Origin: Mixophyes australis
Taxonomy: Eukaryota; Chordata; Amphibia; Anura; Limnodynastidae
Assembly (NCBI GenBank): GCA_036250195.1
Contig: JAVHZZ010000011.1
Location: 49,560,811-49,624,810 of the forward strand
Direction: 5' to 3'
DNA: 64,000 bases
Under the pieces are notes generated by a model. It was not told the origin of the DNA and did not search any database. It was given only the letters and a program-made list of their open reading frames with translations. The position numbers and the translations under genes were made by a program. Positions within the stretch are counted from its first letter, which is position 1. Each line of letters starts with the position of its first letter. Below are positions 46,148 through 57,155 of the stretch, piece by piece.

Positions 46148-46440
46148 TATATCATCATCATTATATAGCGCCACTAAATTCACAGTGCTGCAAAGAGAAT
46201 ATTTGTCATTCACATCAGTCCCTTCCTCCATTGGAGCTTAAATGTTGTACATTCAAGACATAGATTACATTACAATATTCATTATAGTCAACATTTATTT
46301 ATATATCGCCAATTTATTCTATAGCTCTTATCAATTGGGAACAAACACAGTAATAAAATAATACTGGGTAATACAGACAGGCCGAGAGGTAAGAGGGCCA
46401 TGCTCACAAGCTTACAAAAAATAGACTACCATTGTCCTTT
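46148..46440 (-). repeat. Two L2-type LINE 3' end fragments
   Basis: TATCATCATCATTATATAGCGCCACTAAAT with TCACATCAGTCCCT (46148-46260) resembles 27680-27780. TTTATTTATATATCGCC with GGGAACAAACACAGTAATAA and CTCACAAGCTTAC (46290-46420) resembles 53300-53430. Two different L2 subfamilies lie side by side, both reversed. Confidence 0.7.
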
Positions 46441-46599
46441 GTTTTGCTGAAAAGTATAAGCCACATATATTTCTAATGTAAGCATCCACCTGCAACATAC
46501 TGTCTCCATATTTTACATTTTCCACTGAGATGTAAGATGGTGCATCATATTTGTTTCTATGATACTTAAGAAAATGTTAAAAGATCAGACTGAGGAATC

Positions 46600-47640
46600 T
46601 CTTGTGGACGATGAAACATTTTGCCCTTGTCCCTTAATATTGCAATTGTGGATACTTTATGAATCAAAGTTAACTAAATAATTTTCTGCAACAGTCCAGG
46701 ACAGAAATATTCTCCCTTGTCAAAATGAAGTGATTCCTGGCAAGCCATAAAGCGTCCTTAAAACAGTTCATAAGTGCCAGGCCTGGATTGCCCCAAGAGT
46801 GTGGATCCCAGGAAATAATCCATAAAATACCAAACAGCATAAAAGGCCAGTCCTGGGCAAACTGTCCCTAAGTTTGTGTTCCAAGGCCTCCAGCAGTTCC
46901 CGTGCAGTGGGGCAGTCCCAAAAAATATGCTGTGATGTTTTTCTTCTGGTGATGCAGAAGGGGCAGGGAACAAGGGGCAGTGAACATATTGGCACAGGTT
47001 CTGGGAGTGCATGCATGTCTTGAGAGGCAAACCTTCCTAGATAGCCATCCATGTAATGTCTTTATGTTTATTAATCAGCCTTTTAGAGGTCACATGTTCC
47101 CAAACATGTTTTGCTGCTGCTGCATGGAGCCCTGGAACAGACTTCATAAAGTATTTTGTTCTGATGAGCTTGTGGATAGTTTTTGGCTTCCAGAAGTCTG
47201 GTTTAAATCCCTCCTGATGGTGCTCCCTCACAAATTGTCCAACATCCAAGTAAAACCAAGGTGTAGTCCTATAGTCCAATTGTAAGAAAATGAGCTGTCC
47301 AACTTGTATTAGCCAAAGACCCTCCAAAGAGGCAGCAGGAAAACTGAGGCATGGACTTTCAAGCAGAGCAAGTGCTCTTGTCAATAAAAGTCCTACAGTT
47401 ACACACAAAGAAGGCTTGCAGCATAGTGAAGATATCTGGTATCACTTTCCTGCCTTTGAGGGTCTGAGGGTACAAAACCGACCGCTTCGCTCTGTCCATT
47501 TTGGAGCCCCATATGAAGTGGAAGACTGTCCTCGCAATGGTCTTGCAGACTGCAGCAAGAGATGGCCAAGCTTGGGCCATAAACTGCAGAATGGGAAGAA
47601 TCTCTGCGCATTATCAGCGAAAATGGGATTCCATCTTCTT
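46600..47640 (-). pseudogene. L1/Tx1-type LINE, 5'-truncated ORF2 C-terminal part
   Basis: Minus strand: MAQAWPSLAAVCKTIARTVF and HFIWGSKMDRAKRSVLYPQT match the RT thumb region of L1/Tx1-clade ORF2 (the F.WG...R..R..LY motif). QLDYRTTPWFYLDVGQFV and KPKTIHKLIRTKY follow, then the C-terminal CCHC zinc finger (CPFCITRRKTSQHIFWDCP) and FYGLFPG, ending near ALWLARNHFI. At least three frameshifts separate these blocks. The 5' truncation lies inside the Gmr1-like RT near 47610-47660, so the LINE inserted into that element. Confidence 0.8.
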
Positions 47641-48860
47641 CTGCCCCACTATGTAGTCCAAGTACATAGTCACTCTCATAGCTACTGTGCATTTTTCTGG
47701 ATTAGCGGTTAACCCAAAATAAATTTAGAGATGCAAATATGGCCTCTACCTTTGGAAAATGGAACTCCCAGTCCTGGGTATGAATGACTATATCATCGAA
47801 GTATGCTGAAGCATAAGTGGCATGAGGCAGCAAGAGCTTATTTATGGCCCCATGTAAGCCAAAGGGAAGAACCTTATGCTGGAAAAAGCCATCTGAAGTG
47901 TAAAATATTGTCTGTTGTTTGGCTGAAAAGGTAAGAGGGATCTGCCAAAATCCCTTTGTGAGGTTGAGAGTGGTCAAATAATTACTCCTTGCTAAGCTCT
48001 CTACCAGCTCATCTACCCAGGGCATTGTGCATGCATCAAACTGCGAGACACTGTTTAATTTGCGGAAGTCGTTGCAAAACCTTATGGTCCCATGGAGTTT
48101 TGGTACAAGCACAATTGGACTATTCCACTGACTTGTTTATTCTTTGATTGCATCCAATTCAACCAGTTTCTGCACTTCCCAATTTACTGCCAGCCATCTC
48201 GCTTTAGGGATACATTATGTCTTCTGTTTGACTACCACCCCCTGGAGGAGTATCAATGTCAGGATCAATTGAGGTGTTACATTGTGGCAGGGCTGAAAAA
48301 CCGCCCCTAGTCCGACATATCATGTCCTCGGCTTGCTGCCTATACTGGGAAAACAAAGAGGACCCTATTGGCACCTCAGACTCTTTAACAATGGTATCGA
48401 CTAACCCGGCTTCTGCGTTCTCATCATGCCAGGGTTTAAAGAGATTCATGTGATATAGTTGATCTTCCCTTCTCCTATCCAACAGTACTTTGTAATTTAG
48501 TGGCTCAACTGCCTCTATCACCTTATACAGACCTTGCCAGTGAGCAAACAGCTTACTCTCCTGAGTTGGCACCAATACCAGGATTTTGTTGCCCGTCTGA
48601 AAAGCCTGAATTACTGCAGACTTATCGTAGTTCCTGTTTTGCCGTTCTTGAACACTTGTTATTGGACAAAGGGACCTATTTTTACCTTTCATACTCTCAG
48701 TTCTCAGCTGCCTCCCATATATAATTTTGAAAGAACTAAAGCCTGTTGATGCTTGTGATACCTCTTGTTCCGCAAAAATTAACGTAGGACAAGTATTCTT
48801 AATCATGTAGTTCAGTTTCCTATTAAAGCACTGAACCAGGTCATCAGACCTAGGCAACCC
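47640..48860 (-). pseudogene. Gmr1-like Ty3/gypsy retrotransposon: integrase C-terminus followed by reverse transcriptase
   Basis: Minus strand, in order. 48857-48204 is the end of the integrase core (DLVQCFNRKL, then EVSQASTGFSSFKIIYGRQL) and its GPY/F-like module (FQTGNKILVLVPT, LFAHWQGLYKVIEAVEPLNY), then DQLYHMNLFKPWHD and the linker FSALPQCNTSIDPDIDTPP. With one frameshift this runs into IPKARWLAVNWEVQKLVEL, the start of RT. RT continues at 48112-47702 (SPIVLVPKLHGTIRFCNDFR, FDDIVIHTQDW) and to about 47640 (LTANPEKCTVAM, YLDYIVGQ). Integrase before RT is the Ty1/copia-like order known in Gmr1-type gypsy elements. The element is truncated at 48860 and by the LINE at 47640. Confidence 0.85.
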
Positions 48861-51660
48861 AAAGTAAATAAACTCTTTTTACTGAATGCTGTTAATAAAA
48901 TTACAACCTGTAATACATATTATTTTAACATGATTAATTAATAAAATACATTTAATCAACCAAGCGTGTGTTTTATAATGTGAAGACTTGGTTAAACATA
49001 CATATAATCCTCTACAATATTACTGGTATGAGCTGTAACAATATAATAGCAGTTTGCTGCTAACTCAGTATATAATTATTCCTCTGCTGCAAACTCAGGC
49101 AATGAAGGGTCAGAACTCCTGTAGTGAAGGGGGCATGGCAATTCTGGTTTACACTCCCAGTCTGAGGTTCCTGCTCCCTACCTAAGGCTCCATGTGTGGC
49201 CCCTACTCAAAGGAACAGAACCCATGGCTTCTTCGGGAACAGTGCATGTCCAATAATCATATAGCATGATGGTGATGCAGGAGACAAAATATGCATGTTA
49301 AAGTGCTTTAAATTAAGTGCTGTATGTAAGGCAGACTAGTGATTGCACATACGGTTTCTGGATGGATTGGTAGTACTCAGATACTGTAGTGCAAGCTACA
49401 GGGGTATACAAATAAATAAATCATTAAGGATGTGTATGCTAGATGGCGCTGGAGTGATATGCTCTGTCCAATTTGAGGATGATAAGGTGAGTCAGCAGTA
49501 ATTAGTTGCATATCCGACAGACTGTCTTAAGTGGAAGTAGCTGGGTCAAAAACATAGTAGAGCACAAATGTTGAGGATCCATATTGCACAGGTAATAATT
49601 TTGAACTGAATAATTGTTAAGGGCAGAGTAGTGTGAGATCCTCAAGCGCTTAGCAAGATATTCAACTTTAGCAGCCCCCTTTCGAAGGAACTTGTTTCGT
49701 TCCACAGTACTCAGTTGTCTCCAGGACTTAGGCTCGGTTAGTAGCAGTTGATGATCTAGCACCTGCCCGGTGAAGGACAAAACACAGTAGGAGGTAATGA
49801 GCAACCAGGATATATTAGCACAACTCTGAGCCAGACAGGCAAGGGTTAATGTGGAGTAGTCTGGCACTTGTCTGATGGATTGGGCAGATCACAGTAACAG
49901 GTAGTGAGCAACCAGAATGTATATGGCAGAACTCAGGAGTAGAGAAAGCAGTGGAATCCTTTAAACAAAAAAACAGGGAATGCAGTGCTGCATTCCCTGT
50001 TTTTTGTTTACTGTTTGCTTTGGGTGGGTGCAGCCACCTTGGTTTATGCAGCAGCTTCACCCTCTGTTTTATGCAATTCTAATAACGGTCAGTATTGCAT
50101 CAGCGCCATTCAAGGGTTATTTTGTTTTCTAGTGGAATCCTTTAAATAATCCATGGGTCAGGGCAGGTAGAGATATGAGAGCAAATCCATTTAACAAAGC
50201 CAAGAGTCAGCAGTGGAGAAGACAGCAATTCCTATAAACAATCCATGTCAAACACTGATAGAAGAACAGGTCAGTAAAGCATCATAATTTTAGATTGTTA
50301 AGCTGCCAACTATTCGTATGTCACAAAACAAGGGTAAAAAAGACATAGACAGGAGGTAGAAGGAGAAAAAAAGAAATAATAGGAGTGGCTGCAGAGATAG
50401 ACCAGGTCAAGACAGAGAGGAGTAAGTAGGTCATAATCTAATTCATGTATGGGCCATAGGACTTCAAGCAGCATGGTCCGGTACTGATCTGGAACCACCT
50501 TGGCCCAGAGAAGCTGACAACACATCCAGAGTCACTTGGAACCAGAGCAGATAACACAAAAAGAGCCAAACCAGTTCACAGCAAGAAGGGCTTCAGTAAC
50601 AGAGATCTTCAGGAACTTAAACATCCATTAAAAGGTATAACGTAGTACTACCAAAGAACTGACACTCCTTTACCTGAAATGTAGAGTGTTCATAAGTCAT
50701 TGGAAGGTAAAAATGTTCAATATACAGTATACTCAAGAACAAAACTTTAAAGTAGATACACACTGGACTCCAGATTATAATTAATGCTCATTCACCCACA
50801 GTATATTCAATAGTAGAAAGTAAACAAAACTGATTTGGAATTTGCCAACAGTTTTTAAGAGAGATCTGAACTCATAAAGCTTAATGGTTAAGACTTATAA
50901 TAGTAGATAAGTTAATTAATGCGATATATAAGAAATTTATTTAAATAATCAATTATCTGAGTTTATTTATTATTTATTTATTAATACATTCACATTATAC
51001 TGATAATTTTTAAATTAATCTATTTAGTAAATTATTAGTACTGTAGAGCCTTTTAGAGTAACTTAAGTGATGTTGTTGAGAACTGTATTTATCCAACTAT
51101 TGTGATTGTTGTCTCCAACATTCCCCCTTTAAAAGTGTCCAGATTATTGTAGCTTTGTGCTGGTTATGGTCGACTCTCTATGGGTCGGGTTTAGGGTCAT
51201 TCTCTCTCTAAAGCAAGGACAGATTAAGCCAAAATCAGTCAAGGAACTTGGGGACATTACAATTGGATACTTTTGTTATACAACTCACTCAACCCATTAT
51301 TCTACACTGATCAGATTATTGTTATACAAACACACACAGCCCAATAAAGATAAATTCTCCTGGTGGGATTGGGAACTGCGGGGGGGGGGGGGGGGGGTAG
51401 TTTAGAAGCTTGGCAATGGAGAGATAAAGTTGATTGTGGATGTAAGGCTGAGAAGGGGGTTGTTGTTCCTGTCCATCAGGACTACCAGGAATAAAAATAT
51501 GGTCATTCTTCCAATACAGCATCATTAAGTGACTCTTATCTTGTGGTAGTACGTTAAGGTATCTGGTTAAGTTATTGAGATTCTGTGCCCTGTTACCTGT
51601 CAGAGTCTAGCGGCATTAAATAGAGGTCATATCAAAAGGATTTTTGTCAGAGATCCCAAT
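48861..51660. other. Non-coding stretch with a hairpin and a G homopolymer
   Basis: No gene is supported. A near-perfect hairpin lies at 49963-50009 (AACAGGGAATGCAG / CTGCATTCCCTGTT with A- and T-run extensions). A poly(G) run of about 19 lies at 51380-51398. Recurring phrases such as GAACCAGAGCAG and CAGTGGAGAAG suggest LTR-like or satellite remnants, but I could not define an element. Confidence 0.4.
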
Positions 51661-51717
51661 CAGCTGTGGATACAAATACCTACCCACTGGCGCGGGCTGG
51701 TAGGTTTCAGTCCGGGG

Positions 51718-51812
51718 GTGCACAGGCGGCCGCATCACATGACCCGTGATGCGGCCACGTCATAATGACGCGGCCGCATCGCGTGTCATGTGATGCAGCC
51801 GCCTGTGCGCCC
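51718..51812. repeat. GC-rich foldback repeat
   Basis: GTGCACAGGCGGCCGCATCA followed by CATGAC is mirrored by GTCATG and TGATGCAGCCGCCTGTGCGC. Inside, GATGCGGCC and CGTCAT are mirrored by ATGACG and CGGCCGCATC. Arms of about 45 bases with few mismatches. Confidence 0.85.
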
Positions 51813-51966
51813 ACCGGTAATATTAAGCTATTATTGCATCCACGGGGGGGGACAGGGGGAGGCCCGAACAGCCGTTAGACTGAGTGGCCCTCGAGCCCGC
51901 TGCCCCCCTGCCCCCCGGTCCAGCCCGCCCCTGCCTATCCAACATGAGGGAGAGCATTCTGTAAAC

Positions 51967-52450
51967 GGTGGTAATCGGTATCCCAATGCTTGGGATATCG
52001 ACACCGAATATACCTACAAAAGAAACCCGAACCCTCATATCAATGACCTAATTAAAATCTACACTTACCTTTTCACCGATGGAGGACATTACCGGAACAA
52101 CTAGTATGGGACTGCTGCAAAATCTGAAGATGCTGGAGCTTCATTGTGACGTCACTGAAGACAGTGAAAGCTACATTTAAACAGGATAATAGGAGAGGAT
52201 TAGGGTTAGGGGTTTAGGGTTAGGCTGCAGCTGTGTGAAACGGTGCTGTCGTCGGTGACGTCACAATGAAGCACCGGACTCCAGCATCTTCGGATTTTGC
52301 AGCAGACGCATACCATTTGTTTTGGCAATTTCCTTGGTCAGTGAGAAGGTAAGTGTAGATTTTAATAGGTTGTTGATTTAAGGGTTTGGGTTTCTTTTGT
52401 TGGTGTATTGGGTGTCAGTATCCCATGCATCGGGATACCGTACCCAACCC
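51967..52450. mobile_element. Foldback element with telomere-like core
   Basis: The left arm (GGTAATCGGTATCCCAATGC, AAAATCTACACTTACCTTTT, GATGCTGGAGCTTCATTGTG) is mirrored by the right arm (CACAATGAAGCACCGGACTC, CCAGCATC, AAGGTAAGTGTAGATTTTAA, GGGATACCGTACC). The central ~50 bases (52199-52224) contain TTAGGG three times. It has no coding capacity. Confidence 0.75.
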
Positions 52451-52850
52451 TCTGTAAAACTCCCAGTGTGAGAGTCAGTTCCTGTTATTTAGATTGTTAA
52501 ATATTTCTCCTACTTGGCATCTCTTTTGGGTGCTATTCATTTCAGTATGGTTCAGCAATCTTGGTGTGAGCACTAACATTTATACAGCGCTGTATCTTCT
52601 CTCTGCTGCTGAGAAGGACCCCTGTGAGGAGAAGGACCACCACTATATTTGGACACTGACAAAGCTTTTTTTCTCAGATACTGTGACACCCCGGCAATCA
52701 CAAACCCGCATCTGCTTTCCCCTCCTTTTTTTTATCTCTCCCCTTCTTTTGTCTCTCCAGCCACTAGACACAGAGGGGTTGATGTAGAGTTGTACACATC
52801 ACACATTTAACATACAAAAAGCAGAAATAAAATGCGTCCAATAAAAATTT
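52451..52850. other. No recognisable gene
   Basis: A 97-codon plus-strand frame (52494-52787) has no recognisable domain. Nothing else is supported. Confidence 0.3.
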
Positions 52851-53283
52851 GCTGTCACGGTTGGCTATGCTTGAAATTAGATGACTAAGCTCTGCTGGGC
52901 ATAGTTATGCCCACCCACAGTCGCAGAGTCTAACAGGAAGGTGGTTTTCACAAGGAACCCCCGCAAGGAGGTATGGTCTTAGTGGCACCAAACCTGCAGG
53001 TCGTGGTACGCGAGTGAGTGGACAGCAGACCGATGTGGAGGAGCCAGGAGATGCTAGGAGGTGACACTGGTACCAGCAGGTAAGTGGCAGAGATACTGGA
53101 ACAGTGGTAATACAATGATGGCCACAGAGGAGAATGCAGCAATGGAGACCCGGGACTACAACAGAGGAGTCACAGGAACGATAGTAGCTTGAAGGGCAGA
53201 AGAGAGAGAACCGATGCTGGCACGATGTAGTCTTCAGGGGGGTCATAACTGACATACTTGGATCAGTGGTGATTCTATACGGA
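52851..53283. repeat. Unclassified repeat interrupted by the L2 LINE (left part)
   Basis: GAGGAGTCACAGGAACGATA, GAGAACCGATGCTGGCACGA, TGTAGTCTTCAGG and GAGATACTGGAACAGTGG recur in diverged form at 55255-55350 (GAGGAGTCACAGGAGCAGCA, GAGAACCGAGGCTGTCACGA, GAGATACCGGAACAGCGG). It is a tandemly repeated, LTR-like non-coding element of unknown family. Confidence 0.55.
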
Positions 53284-55195
53284 CCATCATCATCATCATT
53301 TATTTATATAGCGCCAACATATTCCGTAGCGCTTTACAATTGGGGACAAACAAAGTAAACTAATAAACAAACTGGGTAAAACAGACAAAGAGGTGAGAAG
53401 GCCCTGCTCGCAAGCTTACAATCTATGGGACAATGGGAGTTTGACACATGAGGCTAAGGCTAAGTCTACATTTTGCATTTTGGCCCAGCCAGGCTGCAAA
53501 GGTAAAAGTGACTCATAGGCTAAATGATCCTGTCACACAACAATGTTGGTCAGGGGGTAGTTGTCTTGTGTGAAATTGTGTAACGGGTGGTAATAGGGTA
53601 AGGTAGTGAGGCTAAGAGGGTGGTTGAATATTATAAGCTTGTCTGAAGAGGTAGGTATTCAGAGAACGCTTGAAAGTTTGTAGACCAGAGGAGAGTCTTA
53701 TTGTGCTAGGGAGTGAATTCCATAAAGTGGGTGCAGCCCGAAAAAACTCCTGTAACCGGGAATGGGAGGATGTAATGAGGATGGATGAGAGATGCAGATC
53801 TTGTGCAGAACGGAGTTGCCGAGTTGGGAGATATTTTGAGACAAGAGAGGAGATGTATGTTGGTGCAGCTTTGTTGATGGCCTTGTAGGTTAGTAAAAGT
53901 ATTTTATATTGGATTCGGTAGAATACAGGCAGCCAGTGTAGAGACATACAGAGTGATTCAACAGAGGAATAACGATTTGCAAGGAAAATCAGTCTTGCCG
54001 CAGCGTGCAAAATAGATTGTAGGGGTTTGAGTCTATTTTGAGGAAGACCAGTAAGGAGGGAATTGCAATAGTCAATGCGGGAGATAAGTGCATGAATTAA
54101 GGTTTTTGCAGTGTCTTGCGTAAGATATGTGCGAATTCTGGAAATGTTCTTTAGATGTATATAACATGATTTAGATATAGAGTCAATGTGGGGAACAAAG
54201 GATAGGTGTGAGTCAAGGATTACACCTAGGCAGCGAGATTGTGTGGTGGGATTTATGGTCATGTTATCAACAGAGATAGAAATGTCAGGTATGCTCTTGT
54301 TGATGGATGAAAATATTATTAACTCTGTTTTAGAAAGATTAAGTTTGAGTTTGCGAGAGGACATCCAACATGATATGGCAGAAAGACAGTCAGTTACACG
54401 GGACAACACAGATGTCGAGATATCAGGAGAGGATAGATAAATTTGGGTATCATCCGCAAAGAGATGATACTGAAATCCAAAGGAACTTATTAGATTTCCA
54501 AGAGAAGCGGTATAGATAGAGAACAGCAGAGGACCTAGCACTGAGCCTTGCGGTACTCCAACTGATAAAGGAAGCGGAGCAGAGTTGGCCCCAGAGAAAT
54601 TAACAGTGAAAGAGCGATTAGAAAGGTAGGATGAGAACCAGGATAGAACAGTGTCTTGAAGCCCTAGGGATTGCAGCGTTTGTATGAGAAGAGAGTGGTC
54701 AACGGTGTCAAATGCAGCCAAGAGATCCAGGAGAATTAGGAGAGAGTAATGGCGTTTAGTTTTAGCAGTGATCAGATCATTGACGACCTTAGTCAACGCA
54801 GTCTCTGTGGAGTGTTGAGAACGAAAGCCAGACTGAAAAGGATCCAACAGGTTGTTTGCAGAAAGAAAGCGTGTGAGGCGAGTGTAGGCAAGTCACTCCA
54901 GAAGCTTGGAGGGGCACAGGAGCTGAGAGATGGGACGGTAATTTGAGAGAGAGTTTGGGTCGGAATCTTGTTTTTTTAGAATAGGAGTAATCACTGTGTG
55001 CTTGAATAGTAATGGAAAGATGCCAGTAGAGAGTGAGAGATTACAGATTTTAGTTAGAGGTGAAATGGGCACAGGAGACAGGGATCTACCAATTTGTGAG
55101 GGATTAGGATCAAGAGGACAGGAGGTAGAGTAGGAAGATAAGAAGAAGAGAGGGTGTCAGAGGGTAGTGGGTAGGAATTGAGCTGATTTCTTGTC
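53284..55195 (-). mobile_element. L2-type LINE, 5'-truncated, with intact 3' end
   Basis: Reading on the minus strand, it starts inside the region before RT near 55195 and runs through the RT ORF to a 3' untranslated region. The end is GCGCTATATAAATAAATGAT with a (GATGAT)n tail (top strand CATCATCATCATTTATTTAT at 53287-53306). Such short microsatellite tails are typical of L2. No endonuclease domain is present, so it is 5'-truncated. Confidence 0.88.
53612..54847 (-). CDS. L2-type LINE reverse transcriptase (411-codon open frame, 5'-truncated)
   Basis: Reverse transcriptase of an L2-clade non-LTR retrotransposon, which copies element RNA at a nicked chromosomal target. Motifs appear in order: [15 protein letters not shown] (residues 4-18), [14 protein letters not shown] (41-54), [16 protein letters not shown] (97-112), the catalytic [11 protein letters not shown] (130-140), then [20 protein letters not shown] and the C-terminal [15 protein letters not shown] and [10 protein letters not shown]. 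All are undamaged. Upstream, from about 55160 to 54850, RT N-terminal text is readable in other frames (SNYRPIS, VITPILKKQDSD), so at least one frameshift and a stop separate it from its true start. Nearby LINE copies are far more decayed. Confidence 0.9.
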   Translation of the reverse strand: MDPFQSGFRSQHSTETALTKVVNDLITAKTKRHYSLLILLDLLAAFDTVDHSLLIQTLQSLGLQDTVLSWFSSYLSNRSFTVNFSGANSAPLPLSVGVPQGSVLGPLLFSIYTASLGNLISSFGFQYHLFADDTQIYLSSPDISTSVLSRVTDCLSAISCWMSSRKLKLNLSKTELIIFSSINKSIPDISISVDNMTINPTTQSRCLGVILDSHLSFVPHIDSISKSCYIHLKNISRIRTYLTQDTAKTLIHALISRIDYCNSLLTGLPQNRLKPLQSILHAAARLIFLANRYSSVESLCMSLHWLPVFYRIQYKILLLTYKAINKAAPTYISSLVSKYLPTRQLRSAQDLHLSSILITSSHSRLQEFFRAAPTLWNSLPSTIRLSSGLQTFKRSLNTYLFRQAYNIQPPS

Positions 55196-55400
55196 GAAGC
55201 TGAGAACAGACAGAGGTATCTATGATATCTATGGTAACTTATGGACAACAGCTGAGGAGTCACAGGAGCAGCAGCGAGTCTGATGGGAGAACCGAGGCTG
55301 TCACGACGTAGCACTCAGGAGATGGTAATAGAGATACCGGAACAGCGGTAGTTCATCATTTTTTCACTAGCCCAGCCTGTCATAGCCTAGTGCTAGGAGC
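55196..55400. repeat. Unclassified repeat interrupted by the L2 LINE (right part)
   Basis: Diverged second unit of the repeat described at 52851-53283. Confidence 0.5.
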
Positions 55401-55945
55401 TGCATTTTTGGGGGAACCTCATGTTGGTTGTTCCCCCCTAAAATTACCGCTACCTGTCTAGACTATCAGTGATGGTGCTGGTAGCAATTTGTTTGGAGGA
55501 GCACTATTTATTTCATTTATTTATAAACACTAGAAAGGTACATGCTGATGATCATTATCAGTCATATGTATCTTACACCCGGGTTGAGCACCCACAAAAG
55601 ATACACATGATGACATGCATATCTGTGGCCTCTACATAGGCAGCAAGTACGTGAACATGCCTTAGCTGTACTTGGCCTATATTGAAACGCCTCTTCCCTA
55701 CCCCCATTCCGCCACTGTAATTGTTGTTGTTGTTGAAATTGTTGTATTGCTGTTTTAGTGGTCCCAACATTATCTTTTAGGGCAGTGTATGAATGCATAG
55801 TACAAAAAAACACAGGCATATTAAGAATGGTTATCTTTATTTTACAGAAATTGCATAGAATTGTAGTTTTCATCAAAAATATCCCTAAGGTTCTTTCATA
55901 CACAGCTTTTATGGACTCCTGGAAAAGATAGATTTTTACAGTAAG
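55401..55945. other. No recognisable gene
   Basis: Contains a short GTTGTTGTTGTTG run near 55718-55735. Small frames on the minus strand have no recognisable domain. Confidence 0.35.
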
Positions 55946-55947
55946 GG

Positions 55948-56163
55948 GTACATTTACTAAAGTTTAATTTATGAAAATCAAACTATTTTCATTGATTTCA
56001 CTAGAATGATTTAACTACAGTTGTTCTACGCATCTCACCACTGTAGCACACGTCCAAAACAGCTGTTTCTGACATTATTCTGGCACATGTGAATGCGATT
56101 TTGCAGCAAATTAGAAAAATTGTGTCTTTTTCACAAACCATCATTTAGTAAATGTAGCTCTTT
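55948..56163. mobile_element. Decayed MITE (GGGGTACATTTACTAAAG ends)
   Basis: GGGTACATTTACTAAAG at the left and TTTAGTAAATGTAGCTC at the right are inverted repeats. The inner arms are largely lost. It is related in style to the other 'TTTACTAAA' MITEs here. Confidence 0.65.
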
Positions 56164-56792
56164 TTTTGTTACGTAACGACAAAGCTCTATATTTACATGA
56201 ATGAATGAGTATTTATATCCCATGACAACATTATTTTTTTTTTTGTTGCCAAGAGATATGGGGCTTGACTTTCTCTACAAAACATGAATACTGGCATAAC
56301 ACAACCTTCAAAGACACACACAAAGCCATGGTCAAAGATTCTCCATTGATTAACACATCAAAACTGTTTCCTGTTCATAAATAGAGGACAATCTTTTTCT
56401 CACCAGTACTGAATTATTATTTTAGACAAATGTTTTTCTTTATAACTACAGACATTTTGGATATTCAAATAAGAAAAGCTTCTAAGCATGTGTGACTTAT
56501 ATAAAGGAAGACAATGACCCTCAAAATCCAAGAAAACGATACATTAAGCAGAGTCCAATATTAGTTTTGATAAAAACCATCAGTTTTATGGTATCAGGAT
56601 CTTGAATACCAGCTCCAAACACACAGATTTATTGTGGGAAATTTTATTTTTATACTGTGGATATTCCACTAATATGATTTTATTCTAGCTGTAAAAAGTT
56701 TAATTTTACAATTTTATGATTTCTAATAAAAAACAAAACAAAAACAAAACAGTACTAGAGGTTTTGCTTCTTCCATAAATGCCATAGCTATC
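56164..56792 (-). other. Possible 3' untranslated region of the host exon at 56793-57155
   Basis: Reading the minus strand after the stop codon, AT-rich sequence contains AATAAA-type signals (AATAAAATC at about 56672-56680 and AATAAATC near 56628). No other gene or repeat is recognised, so this may be the transcript's 3' end. Confidence 0.4.
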
Positions 56793-57155
56793 TTACTCCG
56801 GCTCACTACTGTTTGTAGTCTTCTCCCACAAACTCTCCTCACTTTGTGCTGGAGATCCCACAGTTGGGCGTACTCTTAGACCCTGGAAGCGGCGACACTC
56901 CGGACATACTCGAATATGTGTACACTCTCTGGCTACTAGAGCTGCTTCTTGTGCTAGTCTCTGTGCCAGTGGGTCAGGGCCATTACCCCCACACAGTTTA
57001 CCATTGCTGAGAATGCTAGTACTGCGTCCTCTCTTTTCATCCTGAATTACAGATCTGGCACGTATGATACCCCCACGCTTCCGTCGTGGCAAAAAACTGT
57101 CCTTGCAGAGAATAATATTGCTCAACTCTGTCACCATTTCTTTGCACACAGAAAC
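56793..57155 (-). CDS. Candidate terminal coding exon of a host gene (unidentified)
   Basis: A minus-strand open stretch of about 119 codons runs from a good splice acceptor (TTCTTTTCTAG, then GTTTCTG at 57155) to a stop just before 56793. Codon use and composition look like ordinary protein: [16 protein letters not shown] (basic), [15 protein letters not shown] (amphipathic helix), [20 protein letters not shown] (with CPEC), then a polar acidic end. There is no transposase, RT or integrase motif. The first residue shown by a simple frame search is GTG, not a start codon, so this is an internal-to-last exon and the gene continues at higher coordinates, probably across the following repeats. 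I do not recognise the protein. The conserved-looking CPEC segment could bind metal. Other exons could not be found in the window. Confidence 0.55.
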   Translation of the reverse strand, partial: VSVCKEMVTELSNIILCKDSFLPRRKRGGIIRARSVIQDEKRGRSTSILSNGKLCGGNGPDPLAQRLAQEAALVARECTHIRVCPECRRFQGLRVRPTVGSPAQSEESLWEKTTNSSEPE

